From positions 447,869-511,868 of the forward strand of contig NZ_VCEK01000004.1 of assembly GCF_005862235.1 (NCBI RefSeq): a stretch of DNA of 64,000 bases, in the 5' to 3' direction. Numbering within the stretch: position 1 is the first letter of the stretch; the number at the start of each line of letters is the position of its first letter. Below are positions 1 to 8,320 of this stretch, in pieces. A program made the position numbers and the translations under genes. The notes beneath the pieces are model-generated. The model did no database searches. It was not told the DNA's origin and saw only the letters and a list, made by a program, of their open reading frames with translations. The DNA is from Saccharomonospora piscinae (GTDB taxonomy: Bacteria > Actinomycetota > Actinomycetes > Mycobacteriales > Pseudonocardiaceae).

Positions 1-218
1 ACCGGGTGCGGGTGTCCCGCAAGGCACAGGAGGACGAATGAGCCAGGCTGGTGGTGGGCTCGTGGAGTCCGACCGGGTGCGGGTGTCCCGCAAGGCACAG
101 GAGGACGAATGAGCCAGGCTGGTGGTGGGCTCGTGGAGTCCGACCGGGTTGGGCCCCCGCTGCGGCACACTGGGCTGCCGCAGCAGGGGAGGGTGTCCCG
201 CAAGGCACAGGAGGACGA
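1..218 (+). repeat. Triplicated pcaG translation-start region
   Basis: The segment GTGTCCCGCAAGGCACAGG followed by GACGAATGAGCCAGGC occurs three times, beginning near positions 10, 81 and 191. The first two copies lie in an exact 71-bp tandem repeat, and the third is 110 bp further on because of an inserted or diverged stretch at 142-190. Each copy carries a complete ribosome site (AGGAGG), an ATG and the codons for Met-Ser-Gln. The first two ATGs (38 and 109) open mini-frames of 24 and 37 codons, each ending in a TGA that overlaps the next ATG as ATGA. The third ATG (219) opens the real pcaG. More copies may lie upstream of the window. Confidence 0.9.
3..41 (+). CDS. Possible 3' end of pcaH (partial)
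   Basis: An open frame enters from the window edge and ends in TGA at 39-41, overlapping the first ATG copy as ATGA. It reads RVRVSRKAQEDE. In pca operons the beta subunit gene pcaH normally sits directly upstream of pcaG and supplies the iron ligands, so this is the expected place for its end. The identical tail recurs in the two following repeat copies, and 12 residues are too few to recognise the family. The call rests on context only. Confidence 0.3.
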   Translation, partial: RVRVSRKAQEDE

Positions 219-767
219 ATGAGCCAGGCGAGGTTCCTCTCGACTCCCTCCCAGACGGTCGGTCCGTACCTGTCCATCGGGCTGCCGTGGGAGGACGGCC
301 CGACGGTGGTGCCGGAGGGCACGGCGGGCGCGGTGTGGCTGCGTGGTGTGGTCACCGACGGCGACGGTGCGCTGGTGCCGGATGCCTTGATCGAGACCTG
401 GCAGGCGGACCCGGAGGGCCGGTTCGATCATCCAGGCGATCCCAGGGGTGCCCGGCCGGGTTTCCGCGGGTTCGGCCGCTGTCCCACGAACGGCGACGGC
501 GAGTACGCGATCCGCACGCTGCTGCCCGGGGCTGTGCCGGGCCAGGCGCCGCACATCGACATGTCGGTGTTCGCGCGCGGGCTGCTGCACCGGGTGGTGA
601 CGCGCGTGTACTTCCCGGACTTCGCCGAGGCGAACGCGGCCGACCCGGTGCTGGCGTCGGTGCCGGAGCGGCGCCGCCACACGCTGCTCGCCCGCCGCGC
701 CGACGACGGCTACCGCTTCGACGTGCGCTTGCAGGGCGACGGCGAGACAGTGTTCTTCGATGTCTGA
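219..767 (+). CDS. pcaG: Protocatechuate 3,4-dioxygenase, alpha subunit
   Basis: The predicted 182-aa protein has the intradiol-dioxygenase alpha-subunit fold: an N-terminal SQTVGPYLSIGL segment, then GDGALVPDALIETWQAD and a C-terminal YRFDVRLQGDGETVFFDV. With PcaH it opens the aromatic ring of protocatechuate between the hydroxyls, giving 3-carboxy-cis,cis-muconate. Alpha subunits lack the iron ligands, so PcaH must lie upstream outside the window. The start at 219 was chosen because an AGGAGG precedes it by six bases and the family N-terminus follows immediately. Earlier in-frame starts run through the repeat region. The gene overlaps pcaB by 8 bp, indicating a co-translated operon. Confidence 0.93.
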   Translation: MSQARFLSTPSQTVGPYLSIGLPWEDGPTVVPEGTAGAVWLRGVVTDGDGALVPDALIETWQADPEGRFDHPGDPRGARPGFRGFGRCPTNGDGEYAIRTLLPGAVPGQAPHIDMSVFARGLLHRVVTRVYFPDFAEANAADPVLASVPERRRHTLLARRADDGYRFDVRLQGDGETVFFDV

Positions 768-2151
768 GCCGCCGTCCGAGCCGCACCCCGAACCGGTCCG
801 CGCGTCGGCGCTGTTCGACCCGCTGGTGGCCGCGGGGCCGGTGGCGCGGCAGGTGGGCGACGACACGTGGCTGCGGGGCATGCTCGACTTCGAGTCGGCG
901 CTCGCGGCGGCGCAGGCCGACGTGGGACTGCTGCCCTGGCACCACGCGCGGCACATCGCCCTGTCCTGCGAGGACGACTACGACCTCGCCGAACTGGGAG
1001 CCGCCGCCGCGAAGTCCGGCAATCCGGCCGCGCCGCTGGTGCGGGCGCTGACCGAGCGGGTCGCCGGTCGTGACCGCGAGGCCGCCCGGCACGTACACCG
1101 GGGCGCGACGAGCCAGGACGTGATGGACACCGCCGCGATGCTGGTGTCGGCGCGGGCGAGGGACCCGCTGCTCGGCGAGCTGCGGGCCACTGCCGACCGG
1201 CTCGCGGTGCTGGCCGCCGAACACGCGGCGACGGTCCAGGTGGGACGGACGTTGTCGCAGTACGCGCTGCCCGTCACGTTCGGGGTGACGGCCGCCGGGT
1301 GGCTCACGTCGCTGGACGCGGCGGCGGAGGAACTGGCCGCGCTCCGGTTCCCGGTGCAGCTCGGGGGAGCGGCGGGCACGCTCGCGTCCCTGGGCGAGCA
1401 CGGCACGGCGGTGCTGAGCGCGCTCGCCGCACGGCTGGGGCTGGCCGAGCCCGCGTTGCCGTGGCACTCGGACCGCACGCCGGTGCTGCGGCTCGTGGGT
1501 GCCCTGGGCGAGGTCGCGGGCGCGATCTCGGGTGTGGCGCGCTCGGTCGTCGCGCTCGCGCAGAGCGACGTCGGTGAGCTCCGCGAGGAGGGCCCGGCCG
1601 GAAGCGGCGGCTCGTCTACCATGCCGCACAAGCGCAACCCGGTGGCGGCGGTGTCGGCGCTGGCGTGTGCCAAGCAGGCGCCGGGGCTGGTGGCCGACCT
1701 GTTCGCCGCGGCGGAACACGAGAACCAGCGCGCGGCGGGGGCGTGGCATGCCGAGTGGTGGCCGCTGATCCAGCTGTGGCGGGTGTGCGGTTCGGCCGCG
1801 CACTGGTTGCGCACCGGCGTCGACCGGCTCGCGGTCGACGCGGGCCGGATGCGCGAGAACCTCGACCGGGGTGGCGGGGTGCTGCTGGCCGAGCGGGTCA
1901 CCACCGAACTCGCGCCCGTGCTGGGGCGGCTCGCGGCCCACGACGCGGTCACGGCGTGCTGTCATCGCGCGCTGGAGCACGGGACGCCGCTGGCCGAGGA
2001 ACTCGCCGCCGACCGGGTGGTGGGTGCCCACCTGTCGCGGGAGGCGGCGCAGCGGCTGCTCGATCCGGCCGGGTATCTGGGCAGCGCGACCGTGTTCGTG
2101 CAGCGGGCACTCGCCCGGCACCGGAGCCGGGAGGACGACCAGTGCGGGTGA
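760..2151 (+). CDS. pcaB: 3-carboxy-cis,cis-muconate cycloisomerase
   Basis: The 463-aa product belongs to the fumarase/aspartase superfamily and converts 3-carboxymuconate to gamma-carboxymuconolactone, the second step after ring cleavage. The superfamily signature GSSTMPHKRNP is at about residues 284-294. HRGATSQDVMDTA near residue 115 matches the second conserved region. Length is typical for bacterial PcaB. It overlaps pcaG (8 bp) and pcaD (10 bp), so all three are probably read from one message. Adenylosuccinate lyase is a relative, but the operon context settles the assignment. Confidence 0.95.
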   Translation: MSEPPSEPHPEPVRASALFDPLVAAGPVARQVGDDTWLRGMLDFESALAAAQADVGLLPWHHARHIALSCEDDYDLAELGAAAAKSGNPAAPLVRALTERVAGRDREAARHVHRGATSQDVMDTAAMLVSARARDPLLGELRATADRLAVLAAEHAATVQVGRTLSQYALPVTFGVTAAGWLTSLDAAAEELAALRFPVQLGGAAGTLASLGEHGTAVLSALAARLGLAEPALPWHSDRTPVLRLVGALGEVAGAISGVARSVVALAQSDVGELREEGPAGSGGSSTMPHKRNPVAAVSALACAKQAPGLVADLFAAAEHENQRAAGAWHAEWWPLIQLWRVCGSAAHWLRTGVDRLAVDAGRMRENLDRGGGVLLAERVTTELAPVLGRLAAHDAVTACCHRALEHGTPLAEELAADRVVGAHLSREAAQRLLDPAGYLGSATVFVQRALARHRSREDDQCG

Positions 2152-2927
2152 ACCACGTGCTCGACGGCCCCGCCGAGGGCGAGGTGGTGGTGCTGTCCGG
2201 CTCCATCGGCAGCGACCTCGGCATGTGGGAGCCGCAGGTGGAGCCGTTGACGTCCCGGGGATTCCGGGTGGTGCGCTACGACCACCGCGGCCACGGCGGG
2301 ACACCGGTGCCCCCCGAGCCGTGTTCGCTGGCCGAACTCGGCGGCGACGTCGTGGAACTGCTGGACGAGCTGGGCGTGGAGCGGGCTCACGTCGTCGGGC
2401 TCTCCCTCGGCGGGATGACGGGGTTGTGGCTGGCGGCCCACCGGCCGGACCGCGTGCGCAGCCTGGTGGCGTGCTGCACGTCCGCCCGGCTCGGCACACC
2501 GGACATGTGGCGGCAGCGCGCGCACACCGCGCGCACCGAGGGGATGGCCGCCATCGCCGACGGCAGCGTGCGGCGCTGGTTCACCCCGGGCTGGCTGGCG
2601 GCCCACCCGGGGCGGGCCCGCGCGTACCACCGGATGACGGCCTCGGTGCCGCCCGAGGGATACGCGGCGTGCTGCGCGGCCATCGGATCGATGGACCTGC
2701 GCCCGGACCTGCCCGCCATCACCGCGCCGACCCTGGTCGTCGCGGGTGCCGACGACCCGGCCACGCCGCCGGCCGAGCACGGCAGGCCGCTGGCCGACGC
2801 CATCCCTGCAGCCCGGTTCGAGGTCGTCGCCGACGCCGCCCATCTCGGCACCGTGGAACAACCCGAGCGGTTCTGCGCGCTCATTCTCGACCACCTCACG
2901 GGAGGCGAACGTGACCGGCACGATTGA
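2142..2927 (+). CDS. pcaD: 3-oxoadipate enol-lactonase
   Basis: This 261-aa alpha/beta hydrolase hydrolyses beta-ketoadipate enol-lactone to beta-ketoadipate. The nucleophile elbow is GLSLGG with Ser88. VVAGADDPATP carries the probable acid and HLGTVEQPERF the catalytic His near the C-terminus. DHRGHGGTPVP near residue 47 is the usual oxyanion region. The GTG start at 2142 overlaps the end of pcaB and has GGAGG eight bases upstream; a second GTG two codons later is possible. Here pcaD and pcaC are separate genes with a 17-bp overlap, whereas many actinobacteria have a fused PcaL. Confidence 0.92.
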   Translation: MRVNHVLDGPAEGEVVVLSGSIGSDLGMWEPQVEPLTSRGFRVVRYDHRGHGGTPVPPEPCSLAELGGDVVELLDELGVERAHVVGLSLGGMTGLWLAAHRPDRVRSLVACCTSARLGTPDMWRQRAHTARTEGMAAIADGSVRRWFTPGWLAAHPGRARAYHRMTASVPPEGYAACCAAIGSMDLRPDLPAITAPTLVVAGADDPATPPAEHGRPLADAIPAARFEVVADAAHLGTVEQPERFCALILDHLTGGERDRHD

Positions 2928-3306
2928 CGGCCCCGATCCCTACGAGTCCGGCATGCGGGTGCGCCGCGAGGTGCTGGGCGACGAGCACGTCGACCGCGCG
3001 GCGGCGGGCACCACGGAGTTCACCCGGCCGTTCCAGGACTACATCACGCGCTCGGCCTGGGGCGCGGTGTGGACGAGGGAGGGGCTGGACCGCAGGACCC
3101 GCAGCTGTGTCACGCTCGCCGTGCTCACCGCGTCGCGGGCCCACAACGAGATCGCCATGCACGTGCGTGCCGCCGTGGGCAACGGCCTCACCCCGGACGA
3201 GATCGCCGAGGTGCTCCTGCACACCGGCGTGTACGCGGGAGTGCCCGCCGCCAACGAGGCGTTCGCCATCGCCCAGCGCACGCTGGCCGAGATGGGCGAG
3301 ATCTGA
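2911..3306 (+). CDS. pcaC: 4-carboxymuconolactone decarboxylase
   Basis: The 131-aa product is a small all-helical AhpD-like decarboxylase that turns gamma-carboxymuconolactone into the enol-lactone used by PcaD. The core RTRSCVTLAVLTASRAHNE, followed by MHVRAAVGNGLTPDEIAEVL, is characteristic of the family. GTG 2911 was chosen as start because GGAGG at 2901-2905 precedes it and the family's YESGMRVRREVLGDEHV segment follows. It is the last gene of the pca run. A palindromic element follows 10 bp after the stop. Confidence 0.93.
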   Translation: MTGTIDGPDPYESGMRVRREVLGDEHVDRAAAGTTEFTRPFQDYITRSAWGAVWTREGLDRRTRSCVTLAVLTASRAHNEIAMHVRAAVGNGLTPDEIAEVLLHTGVYAGVPAANEAFAIAQRTLAEMGEI

Positions 3307-3316
3307 TCACCACGCA

Positions 3317-3484
3317 CTAGGAGCCCCTAACACATTGGTCTGTTCGGCTCGCGACGCCCAGACGACGCCTCGCCGCGCTGGAGGAGGAGCCCACGTACTT
3401 CCAGTACGCGGACGCCCCTCCGCCTTGCGACGCACCGCCTGGCCGCCGCTCCCTGATCGAACGCCAATGTGTTAGAGGCTCTAG
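3317..3484. mobile_element. 168-bp palindromic MITE-like element
   Basis: The ends are near-perfect inverted repeats: CTAGGAGCCCCTAACACATT at 3317 onward, against the complement of a 21-nt copy at 3464-3484, with one gap and one mismatch. The exact centre (3394-3408) is a second perfect inverted repeat, CGTACT-TCC-AGTACG. The arms between are partly complementary, so the whole element can fold into one long hairpin. It encodes nothing. CTAG at both outer ends could be a target duplication or part of the termini. The structure resembles non-autonomous DNA-transposon derivatives; no parent transposase is in the window, so its family is unknown. Confidence 0.7.
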
Positions 3485-3495
3485 GTTGGACGGTC

Positions 3496-4290
3496 ATGGA
3501 AGCAGGCAGCGAACGTCCCGCGCACCACGTGCAGTCGCTCGAACGCGGGCTCGCGGTGATCAAGGCGTTCGGCTCCGGTGCCGCCCGGCTGACGCTCAGT
3601 GACGTGGCGAAGTCGACCGGGCTGACCCGCGCCGCGGCCCGGCGGTTCCTGCTCACGCTGGCCGACCTCGGCTACGTCCGTTCCGACGGGCGGTACTTCA
3701 CGCTCACCGCCAGGGTGCTGGAACTGGGCTACGCCTACCTGTCGAGCCTGTCGCTGTCGGAGGTCGTGCAGCCGCACCTGGAACGGCTGTCGGCGGAGGT
3801 CCACGAGTCGTGCTCGGTGTCGGTGCTCGACGGGACCGACATCGTGTACGTGGCGCGGGTGGCGGTCTCGCGCATCATGACGGTGAGCATCAACGTGGGC
3901 ACCCGGTTCCCCGCGCACGCCACCTCGATGGGTCACATCCTGCTGGCGGGCCTCGACGAGCCCGCGCTGGAGGCCTACCTGCGCGACGCGGAGTTCGAGC
4001 GCCTCACCTCCCACACGCTCACCGCGCCCGAGGCGCTGCGCACCGAACTCGCCGCCGTCCGAGGGCAGGGGTGGGCACTGGTGGACCAGGAGCTGGAGGA
4101 GGGCCTGCGGTCGGTGGCCGCTCCGATCCGCGATCCGCACGGGACTGTGGTGGCGGCCGTGAACATCTCCACCCAGGCCCACCGCACCGGTCAGGACGCG
4201 GTGCGGACCTCCCTGCTGCCGTCGCTGCTGGCGACCGCCGAGCGGATCGAGGCCGATCTGGCGGTCGCACCCTCGGCCCGGGTCTCGTGA
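3496..4290 (+). CDS. pcaR: IclR-family regulator of the pca genes
   Basis: The 264-aa protein has an N-terminal winged helix (VQSLERGLAVIKAF to about residue 70) and a C-terminal IclR ligand domain (GTRFPAHATSMGHILLA, LVDQELEEGLRSVAAPI). Its sequence is of the PcaR/PobR type that responds to beta-ketoadipate-pathway metabolites, and it adjoins the structural genes. ATG 3496 is the likely start. An earlier in-frame ATG at 3469 lies inside the palindromic element, so the insertion may have altered the leader or added nine codons. The stop overlaps the next GTG as GTGA, linking it to the molybdenum cluster. Confidence 0.85.
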   Translation: MEAGSERPAHHVQSLERGLAVIKAFGSGAARLTLSDVAKSTGLTRAAARRFLLTLADLGYVRSDGRYFTLTARVLELGYAYLSSLSLSEVVQPHLERLSAEVHESCSVSVLDGTDIVYVARVAVSRIMTVSINVGTRFPAHATSMGHILLAGLDEPALEAYLRDAEFERLTSHTLTAPEALRTELAAVRGQGWALVDQELEEGLRSVAAPIRDPHGTVVAAVNISTQAHRTGQDAVRTSLLPSLLATAERIEADLAVAPSARVS

Positions 4291-4874
4291 GCACGGCGGG
4301 CCTGCTGCTGGCCGCGGGTGCGGGGCGGCGGTTCGGCAGGCCGAAGGCACTGGTCGAGCTCGGCGGGCAGCCGCTGGCGACCCGCGCGGTGCGCGCGCTG
4401 TCCGACGGCGGGTGTGAGCCCGTGCTCGTGGTGCTGGGTGCGCGGGCCGACGACGTGCGCACCCTGCTGCCCGGGCGGGTCGGCACGGTGGTGGCGCCGG
4501 ACTGGGAGCAGGGCATGAGCGCGTCGTTGCGGGCGGGACTGCACGCGCTCACCGAGCGCTCGCCCGTCCCCGACGCGGTGCTGATCCACCTGGTGGATCT
4601 GCCGGGTGTCGGGCCCGAGGTCGTGCGGCGCCTGCGCTCGCGGACCGGCGTCGACGCGGTGGCGCGAGCGACCTACGGCGGGATGCCGGGGCATCCGGTC
4701 CTGCTCGGCCGCCGGTGGTGGGGCGAGGTCGCCGCCGCCGCGCACGGCGACCGGGGCGCCCGGGAGTGGTTGCGGGGCCGCGACGACGTACGCCTGGTGG
4801 AGTGCGGAGACCTCGCCGAGGGCACCGATGTCGACACACCCGCCGACCTGCCCGGCGACGACTCCCGGCCCTGA
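4287..4874 (+). CDS. MocA/MobA-like nucleotidyltransferase
   Basis: The 195-aa product starts with the nucleotide-binding LLLAAGAGRRFGRPKALVEL and contains HLVDLPGVGPEVV and GMPGHPVLL, features of CTP:molybdopterin cytidylyltransferases (MocA). Such enzymes make the cytosine-dinucleotide cofactor used by CO dehydrogenase/xanthine oxidase-family hydroxylases, which fits the genes that follow. GTG 4287 overlaps the pcaR stop. A MobA-type guanylyltransferase is possible from sequence, but MocA is favoured by context. Confidence 0.8.
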   Translation: MSTAGLLLAAGAGRRFGRPKALVELGGQPLATRAVRALSDGGCEPVLVVLGARADDVRTLLPGRVGTVVAPDWEQGMSASLRAGLHALTERSPVPDAVLIHLVDLPGVGPEVVRRLRSRTGVDAVARATYGGMPGHPVLLGRRWWGEVAAAAHGDRGAREWLRGRDDVRLVECGDLAEGTDVDTPADLPGDDSRP

Positions 4875-4905
4875 CAGGGGGACCGCGGTGGCCGTCGCGG
4901 GCCAG

Positions 4906-4911
4906 TACCCT
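4906..4911 (+). promoter_or_regulatory. Putative -10 box of a leaderless promoter
   Basis: TACCCT fits the actinobacterial TANNNT -10 pattern and lies seven bases before the moxR GTG. No Shine-Dalgarno sequence precedes that GTG, so transcription may start at or next to the start codon. Confidence 0.45.
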
Positions 4912-4918
4912 CGGCCGT

Positions 4919-5836
4919 GTGAGCGCCGACAGCACCGTGAACACCGGCCCCTCCGCCGAGGCGCCGTCACCGGACTCGCCCGACGAACTGGCCAAGGTCC
5001 TGGAACGCGTGGGCTACCTCGCCGACGAGGGAGTGGCCACGGCCGCCTTCCTCGCGCTGCGCATGCGGCGTCCGCTGTTCTGCGAGGGCGAACCGGGCAC
5101 GGGCAAGACGGCGCTGGCCGTCGCCCTCGCCGAGGCGCTGGAGCTGCCGCTGATCCGGTTGCAGTGTCACGAGGGCATCGACGCCGGGCAGGCGCTGTAC
5201 GAGTGGGACTTCCCGCGCCAGCTGCTGCACCTGCGGGCGCTGGAGGCCGCCGAGGGCGGGCGGCTGGACGTGGACACCGCCGAGCAGTCGCTCTACACCG
5301 ACCGGTTCCTGCTCGCCCGGCCGCTGTTGCGGGCGCTCACTTCGGCACCCTGTGTCCTGCTCGTCGACGAGATCGACCGGGCCGACGACGAGTTCGAGGC
5401 GTTCCTGCTCCAGTTGCTCGACGAGAACGCCGTGGCCATCCCCGAGTACGGCGAGGTGCGGGCGCCGACGCCACCGCTGGTGGTGCTCACCTCCAACCGC
5501 ACCCGCGAGGTCCACGACGCGCTGAAGCGGCGCTGCCTCTACCACTGGGTCGAGCATCCCGGGCTGGACCGCGAGATCGCGATCCTGCACCGCAGGGTGC
5601 CCGGCATCGGAGACCGGCTCGCTCGCCAGGTGGCCGAGGCGGTGCAGCGGCTGCGCGCCAGGGAGCTGCTCAAACCACCCGGTGTCGCGGAGGCCCTCGA
5701 CTGGGCACGGGCGCTGCTGGCGCTGGGCCGCGACGAGCTGGACACGGCCGCTGCCGCGGCGACGCTCGGGGCGGTGCTGAAGTACAGCGAGGACACCGAC
5801 CGCGTGCGGGCGACGCTCGACTCGCTACTGTCCTGA
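4919..5836 (+). CDS. MoxR-family AAA+ ATPase (CoxD-like)
   Basis: This 305-aa ATPase has Walker A GEPGTGKT at residues 57-64, Walker B VLLVDEID at about 147-153 and a sensor segment VVLTSNRTREVHDALKRRC. MoxR proteins of the CoxD type act as chaperones that mature the molybdenum/copper site of cox-type hydroxylases, working with a VWA partner. That partner is the next gene. The start is the GTG at 4919 with no ribosome site; the frame is open further upstream inside the previous gene, so a longer start cannot be excluded. Confidence 0.88.
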   Translation: MSADSTVNTGPSAEAPSPDSPDELAKVLERVGYLADEGVATAAFLALRMRRPLFCEGEPGTGKTALAVALAEALELPLIRLQCHEGIDAGQALYEWDFPRQLLHLRALEAAEGGRLDVDTAEQSLYTDRFLLARPLLRALTSAPCVLLVDEIDRADDEFEAFLLQLLDENAVAIPEYGEVRAPTPPLVVLTSNRTREVHDALKRRCLYHWVEHPGLDREIAILHRRVPGIGDRLARQVAEAVQRLRARELLKPPGVAEALDWARALLALGRDELDTAAAAATLGAVLKYSEDTDRVRATLDSLLS

Positions 5837-5860
5837 GCGCGCACGGCGCACAATGGGGAT

Positions 5861-6976
5861 ATGAGCACGTCGTCGGTTCTCGATCCGGTGCCCGGCTTCG
5901 CCGGGTTCGCCGCCGCGCTGCGGGCCGCCGGGCTGCGGGCCGACGCGCACCGCGTGCAGGCCTACCTCGCCGCCGTGGAGTGCGTGGACGTCGGCGATCC
6001 GGGCCAGCTCTACTGGGCGGGCCGGATCGCGCTGTGCTCCGAGCCCGACGACCTGCCGCGCTACGACGAGGCGTTCGCCGCGTGGTTCTCGGGTGAGCCC
6101 CCGGTGCGGCGGCGCGACGCCGTGTCGGTGCCCGTCCAGCCGAGGATCGCGGCGCTGGTGTCCTCGCGGGATGCGAGTGAGGGCGCGGGCGGTGACGAGC
6201 CGCTCAGCGTCGCCGCCAGTGACGCGGAGATCCTTCGCCACCGCGACCTCGCGGAGCTGACGCCTGCCGAGCGCAGGCACCTGCGGGAGCTGTTCGACAC
6301 GCTGCGGCCCGTTCCCGCGCCCCGGCCGTCCGCGCGCTACCACGCCGCACGCCGGGGCAGGCTCGACGCCCGGCGCACCCTGCGCGCCATGCTGGCCGAC
6401 GGCGGGGAGCCGGGCAGGCTCGTGCGCGTCCGCCGCCGCACCCGGCCGAGGCGGACGGTACTGCTGGTGGACGTGTCGGGGTCGATGAAGCCCTACGCCG
6501 ACGCCCTGCTGCGGTTCGCGCACGTCGTGGTGCGGGGCGCGCCCGGCACGGTGGAGGTGTTCACCCTCGGCACCCGGCTCACGCGCGTCACCCGGCAGCT
6601 GCGGCAGCGGGATCCCGAGCGCGCGATGCTCGACGCGGGCGGGGCGGTGGCCGACTTCGCTGGTGGCACGCGGCTGGGCGAGACCCTGCGGGTGTTTCTC
6701 GACCGCTGGGGACAACGCGGACTGGCACGGCGGTCGACCGTCGTGGTCTTCTCCGACGGCTGGGAACGGGGCGACGCGACCCTGCTCGGCGAGCAGTCCG
6801 CGCGGATGCGCAGGCTCGCTCATCGCGTGTTCTGGGTGAACCCCCACGCGGGCCACGAGGGCTACCAGCCGGTGCAGTCCGGTATCGCCGCGGTGCTGCC
6901 GCACGTGGATCACCTGCTCGCGGGACACAGCCTGGCGACGCTGGAACGACTGCTGAGGGAGATGGCGGATGCGTGA
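5861..6976 (+). CDS. coxE: VWA-domain protein, CoxE-like
   Basis: The 371-aa protein has a basic linker (LVRVRRRTRPRRTV) followed by a C-terminal von Willebrand A domain. The metal-ion-dependent adhesion site is intact: DVSGS at residues 204-208, a Thr in GGTRLGETL and an Asp in FSDGWERGD. CoxE proteins pair with MoxR/CoxD ATPases in maturing the active site of cox hydroxylases. It ends inside the start of the next gene (8-bp overlap), supporting an operon. No signal peptide or membrane segment is visible. Confidence 0.88.
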   Translation: MSTSSVLDPVPGFAGFAAALRAAGLRADAHRVQAYLAAVECVDVGDPGQLYWAGRIALCSEPDDLPRYDEAFAAWFSGEPPVRRRDAVSVPVQPRIAALVSSRDASEGAGGDEPLSVAASDAEILRHRDLAELTPAERRHLRELFDTLRPVPAPRPSARYHAARRGRLDARRTLRAMLADGGEPGRLVRVRRRTRPRRTVLLVDVSGSMKPYADALLRFAHVVVRGAPGTVEVFTLGTRLTRVTRQLRQRDPERAMLDAGGAVADFAGGTRLGETLRVFLDRWGQRGLARRSTVVVFSDGWERGDATLLGEQSARMRRLAHRVFWVNPHAGHEGYQPVQSGIAAVLPHVDHLLAGHSLATLERLLREMADA

Positions 6977-8093
6977 CGTGCTGGACGAACTCCACCGTCG
7001 CTGGCAGGCGGGGGAGACGGTCGGGGTCGGAACCGTGGTGGCCACGTTCTCGTCGGCGCCGCGCGCGCCGGGTGCGGCGATGCTCGTCGGCCCGGACGGT
7101 GATGTGGTCGGCAGCGTCTCCGGCGGCTGTGTCGAGGGCGCGGTCTACGAGCTGGCCCAGCAGGTCGTGGCCACCGAGACACCGGTGTTGCAGCGCTACG
7201 GGGTCAGCGACGACGACGCCTTCGCCGTGGGGCTGACCTGCGGTGGGCTCATCGACATCTTCGTGGAGCGGGTGGACCGGGAGTCGATGCCCGAGCTGCC
7301 CGACCTCGTCGCCTCGGTGCGCGAGGGCAGGCCCGTGGCCGTGGCGACGGTGGTCGAGCATCCCGACACCGCCGTGCTCGGCAGGCGCCTGCTCGTGTGG
7401 CGGGACCACACGCGGGGCGGGCTCGGTTCACGGCGCCTCGACGACGCCGTCGCCGACGACGCGCGGGGCCTGCTCGCGGGTGGCCGGTCGGGGACCTTGC
7501 ACTACGGGCCCGAGGGCCAGCGGCGCGGTGAGGGCATGGCGGTGTTCGTCAACGCGTTCGAGCCGCCGCCGAGGATGCTCGTGTTCGGTGCCATCGACTT
7601 CGCCGCCGCGATGGCCCGGCTGGGCGGCTACCTGGGCTACGAGGTGACGGTGTGCGACGCGCGGCCCGTGTTCGCCACCGCGAGCCGTTTCCCGGACGCC
7701 GACGAGGTGATCGTGGACTGGCCGCACCGGTACCTGCGCGCGGAGGCCGAGGCGGGCCGGATCGACGGCAGGACGGTCGTCACCGTGCTCACGCACGACC
7801 CGAAGTTCGACGTGCCGGTGCTGGAGGTGGCGCTGCGGCTCGATGTGGCCTATGTCGGGGCGATGGGGTCGCGACGGACCCACGACGACCGGTCGCGGCG
7901 ACTACGCGAGGCGGGGCTCACGGAGGCGGAGCTGAAACGGCTCGCGTCCCCGATCGGGCTCGATCTCGGGGCCCGCACGCCGGAGGAGACGGCGGTGTCG
8001 ATCGCGGCCGAGATCATCGCGCTGCGCTGGGGTGGCGGCGGGCGGCGACTGTCCGACACCGACGGCCGCATCCACACGGACACGCATCGCTAG
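6969..8093 (+). CDS. XdhC/CoxI family maturation factor
   Basis: The 374-aa product combines the N-terminal XdhC/CoxI domain ([32 protein letters not shown] at about 49-60) with a C-terminal Rossmann domain ([20 protein letters not shown] near 198-217, then [14 protein letters not shown]). XdhC proteins bind molybdenum cofactor and promote its sulfuration and insertion into xanthine-dehydrogenase-family enzymes. ATG 6969 overlaps coxE. The structural subunits follow after a 227-bp gap. Confidence 0.88.
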   Translation: MRDVLDELHRRWQAGETVGVGTVVATFSSAPRAPGAAMLVGPDGDVVGSVSGGCVEGAVYELAQQVVATETPVLQRYGVSDDDAFAVGLTCGGLIDIFVERVDRESMPELPDLVASVREGRPVAVATVVEHPDTAVLGRRLLVWRDHTRGGLGSRRLDDAVADDARGLLAGGRSGTLHYGPEGQRRGEGMAVFVNAFEPPPRMLVFGAIDFAAAMARLGGYLGYEVTVCDARPVFATASRFPDADEVIVDWPHRYLRAEAEAGRIDGRTVVTVLTHDPKFDVPVLEVALRLDVAYVGAMGSRRTHDDRSRRLREAGLTEAELKRLASPIGLDLGARTPEETAVSIAAEIIALRWGGGGRRLSDTDGRIHTDTHR

Positions 8094-8244
8094 AGTCCCG
8101 GCGCGATGCGTCACCCGTCCAGGTGAGAGCGACCGCGCATCGTGTCGCACCGCCGGAATCGGGTGCTCGATCGAGCGAGAGCGGCGGTGCGCGGGGGCGC
8201 AGGGGTTGTCGCGATCGCGCGGACGTAGCAGGGTTAGCTGTGAG

Positions 8245-8266
8245 GCCGATCACTCGGGTGATCGGC
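8245..8266. promoter_or_regulatory. Palindromic operator candidate upstream of coxS
   Basis: GCCGATCAC-TCGG-GTGATCGGC is a perfect 9-bp inverted repeat in the 227-bp gap between xdhC and coxS, about 55 bp before the coxS start. The position suits a regulator site or a 5'-leader hairpin controlling the S-L-M subunit genes separately from the maturation genes. I see nothing else recognisable in this gap apart from the ribosome site at 8311. Confidence 0.45.
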
Positions 8267-8320
8267 TACGGCCGTTCCACACGGCCCGCCCCGGCGGGCC
8301 GAGCCAGCACAGGAGGCCCC

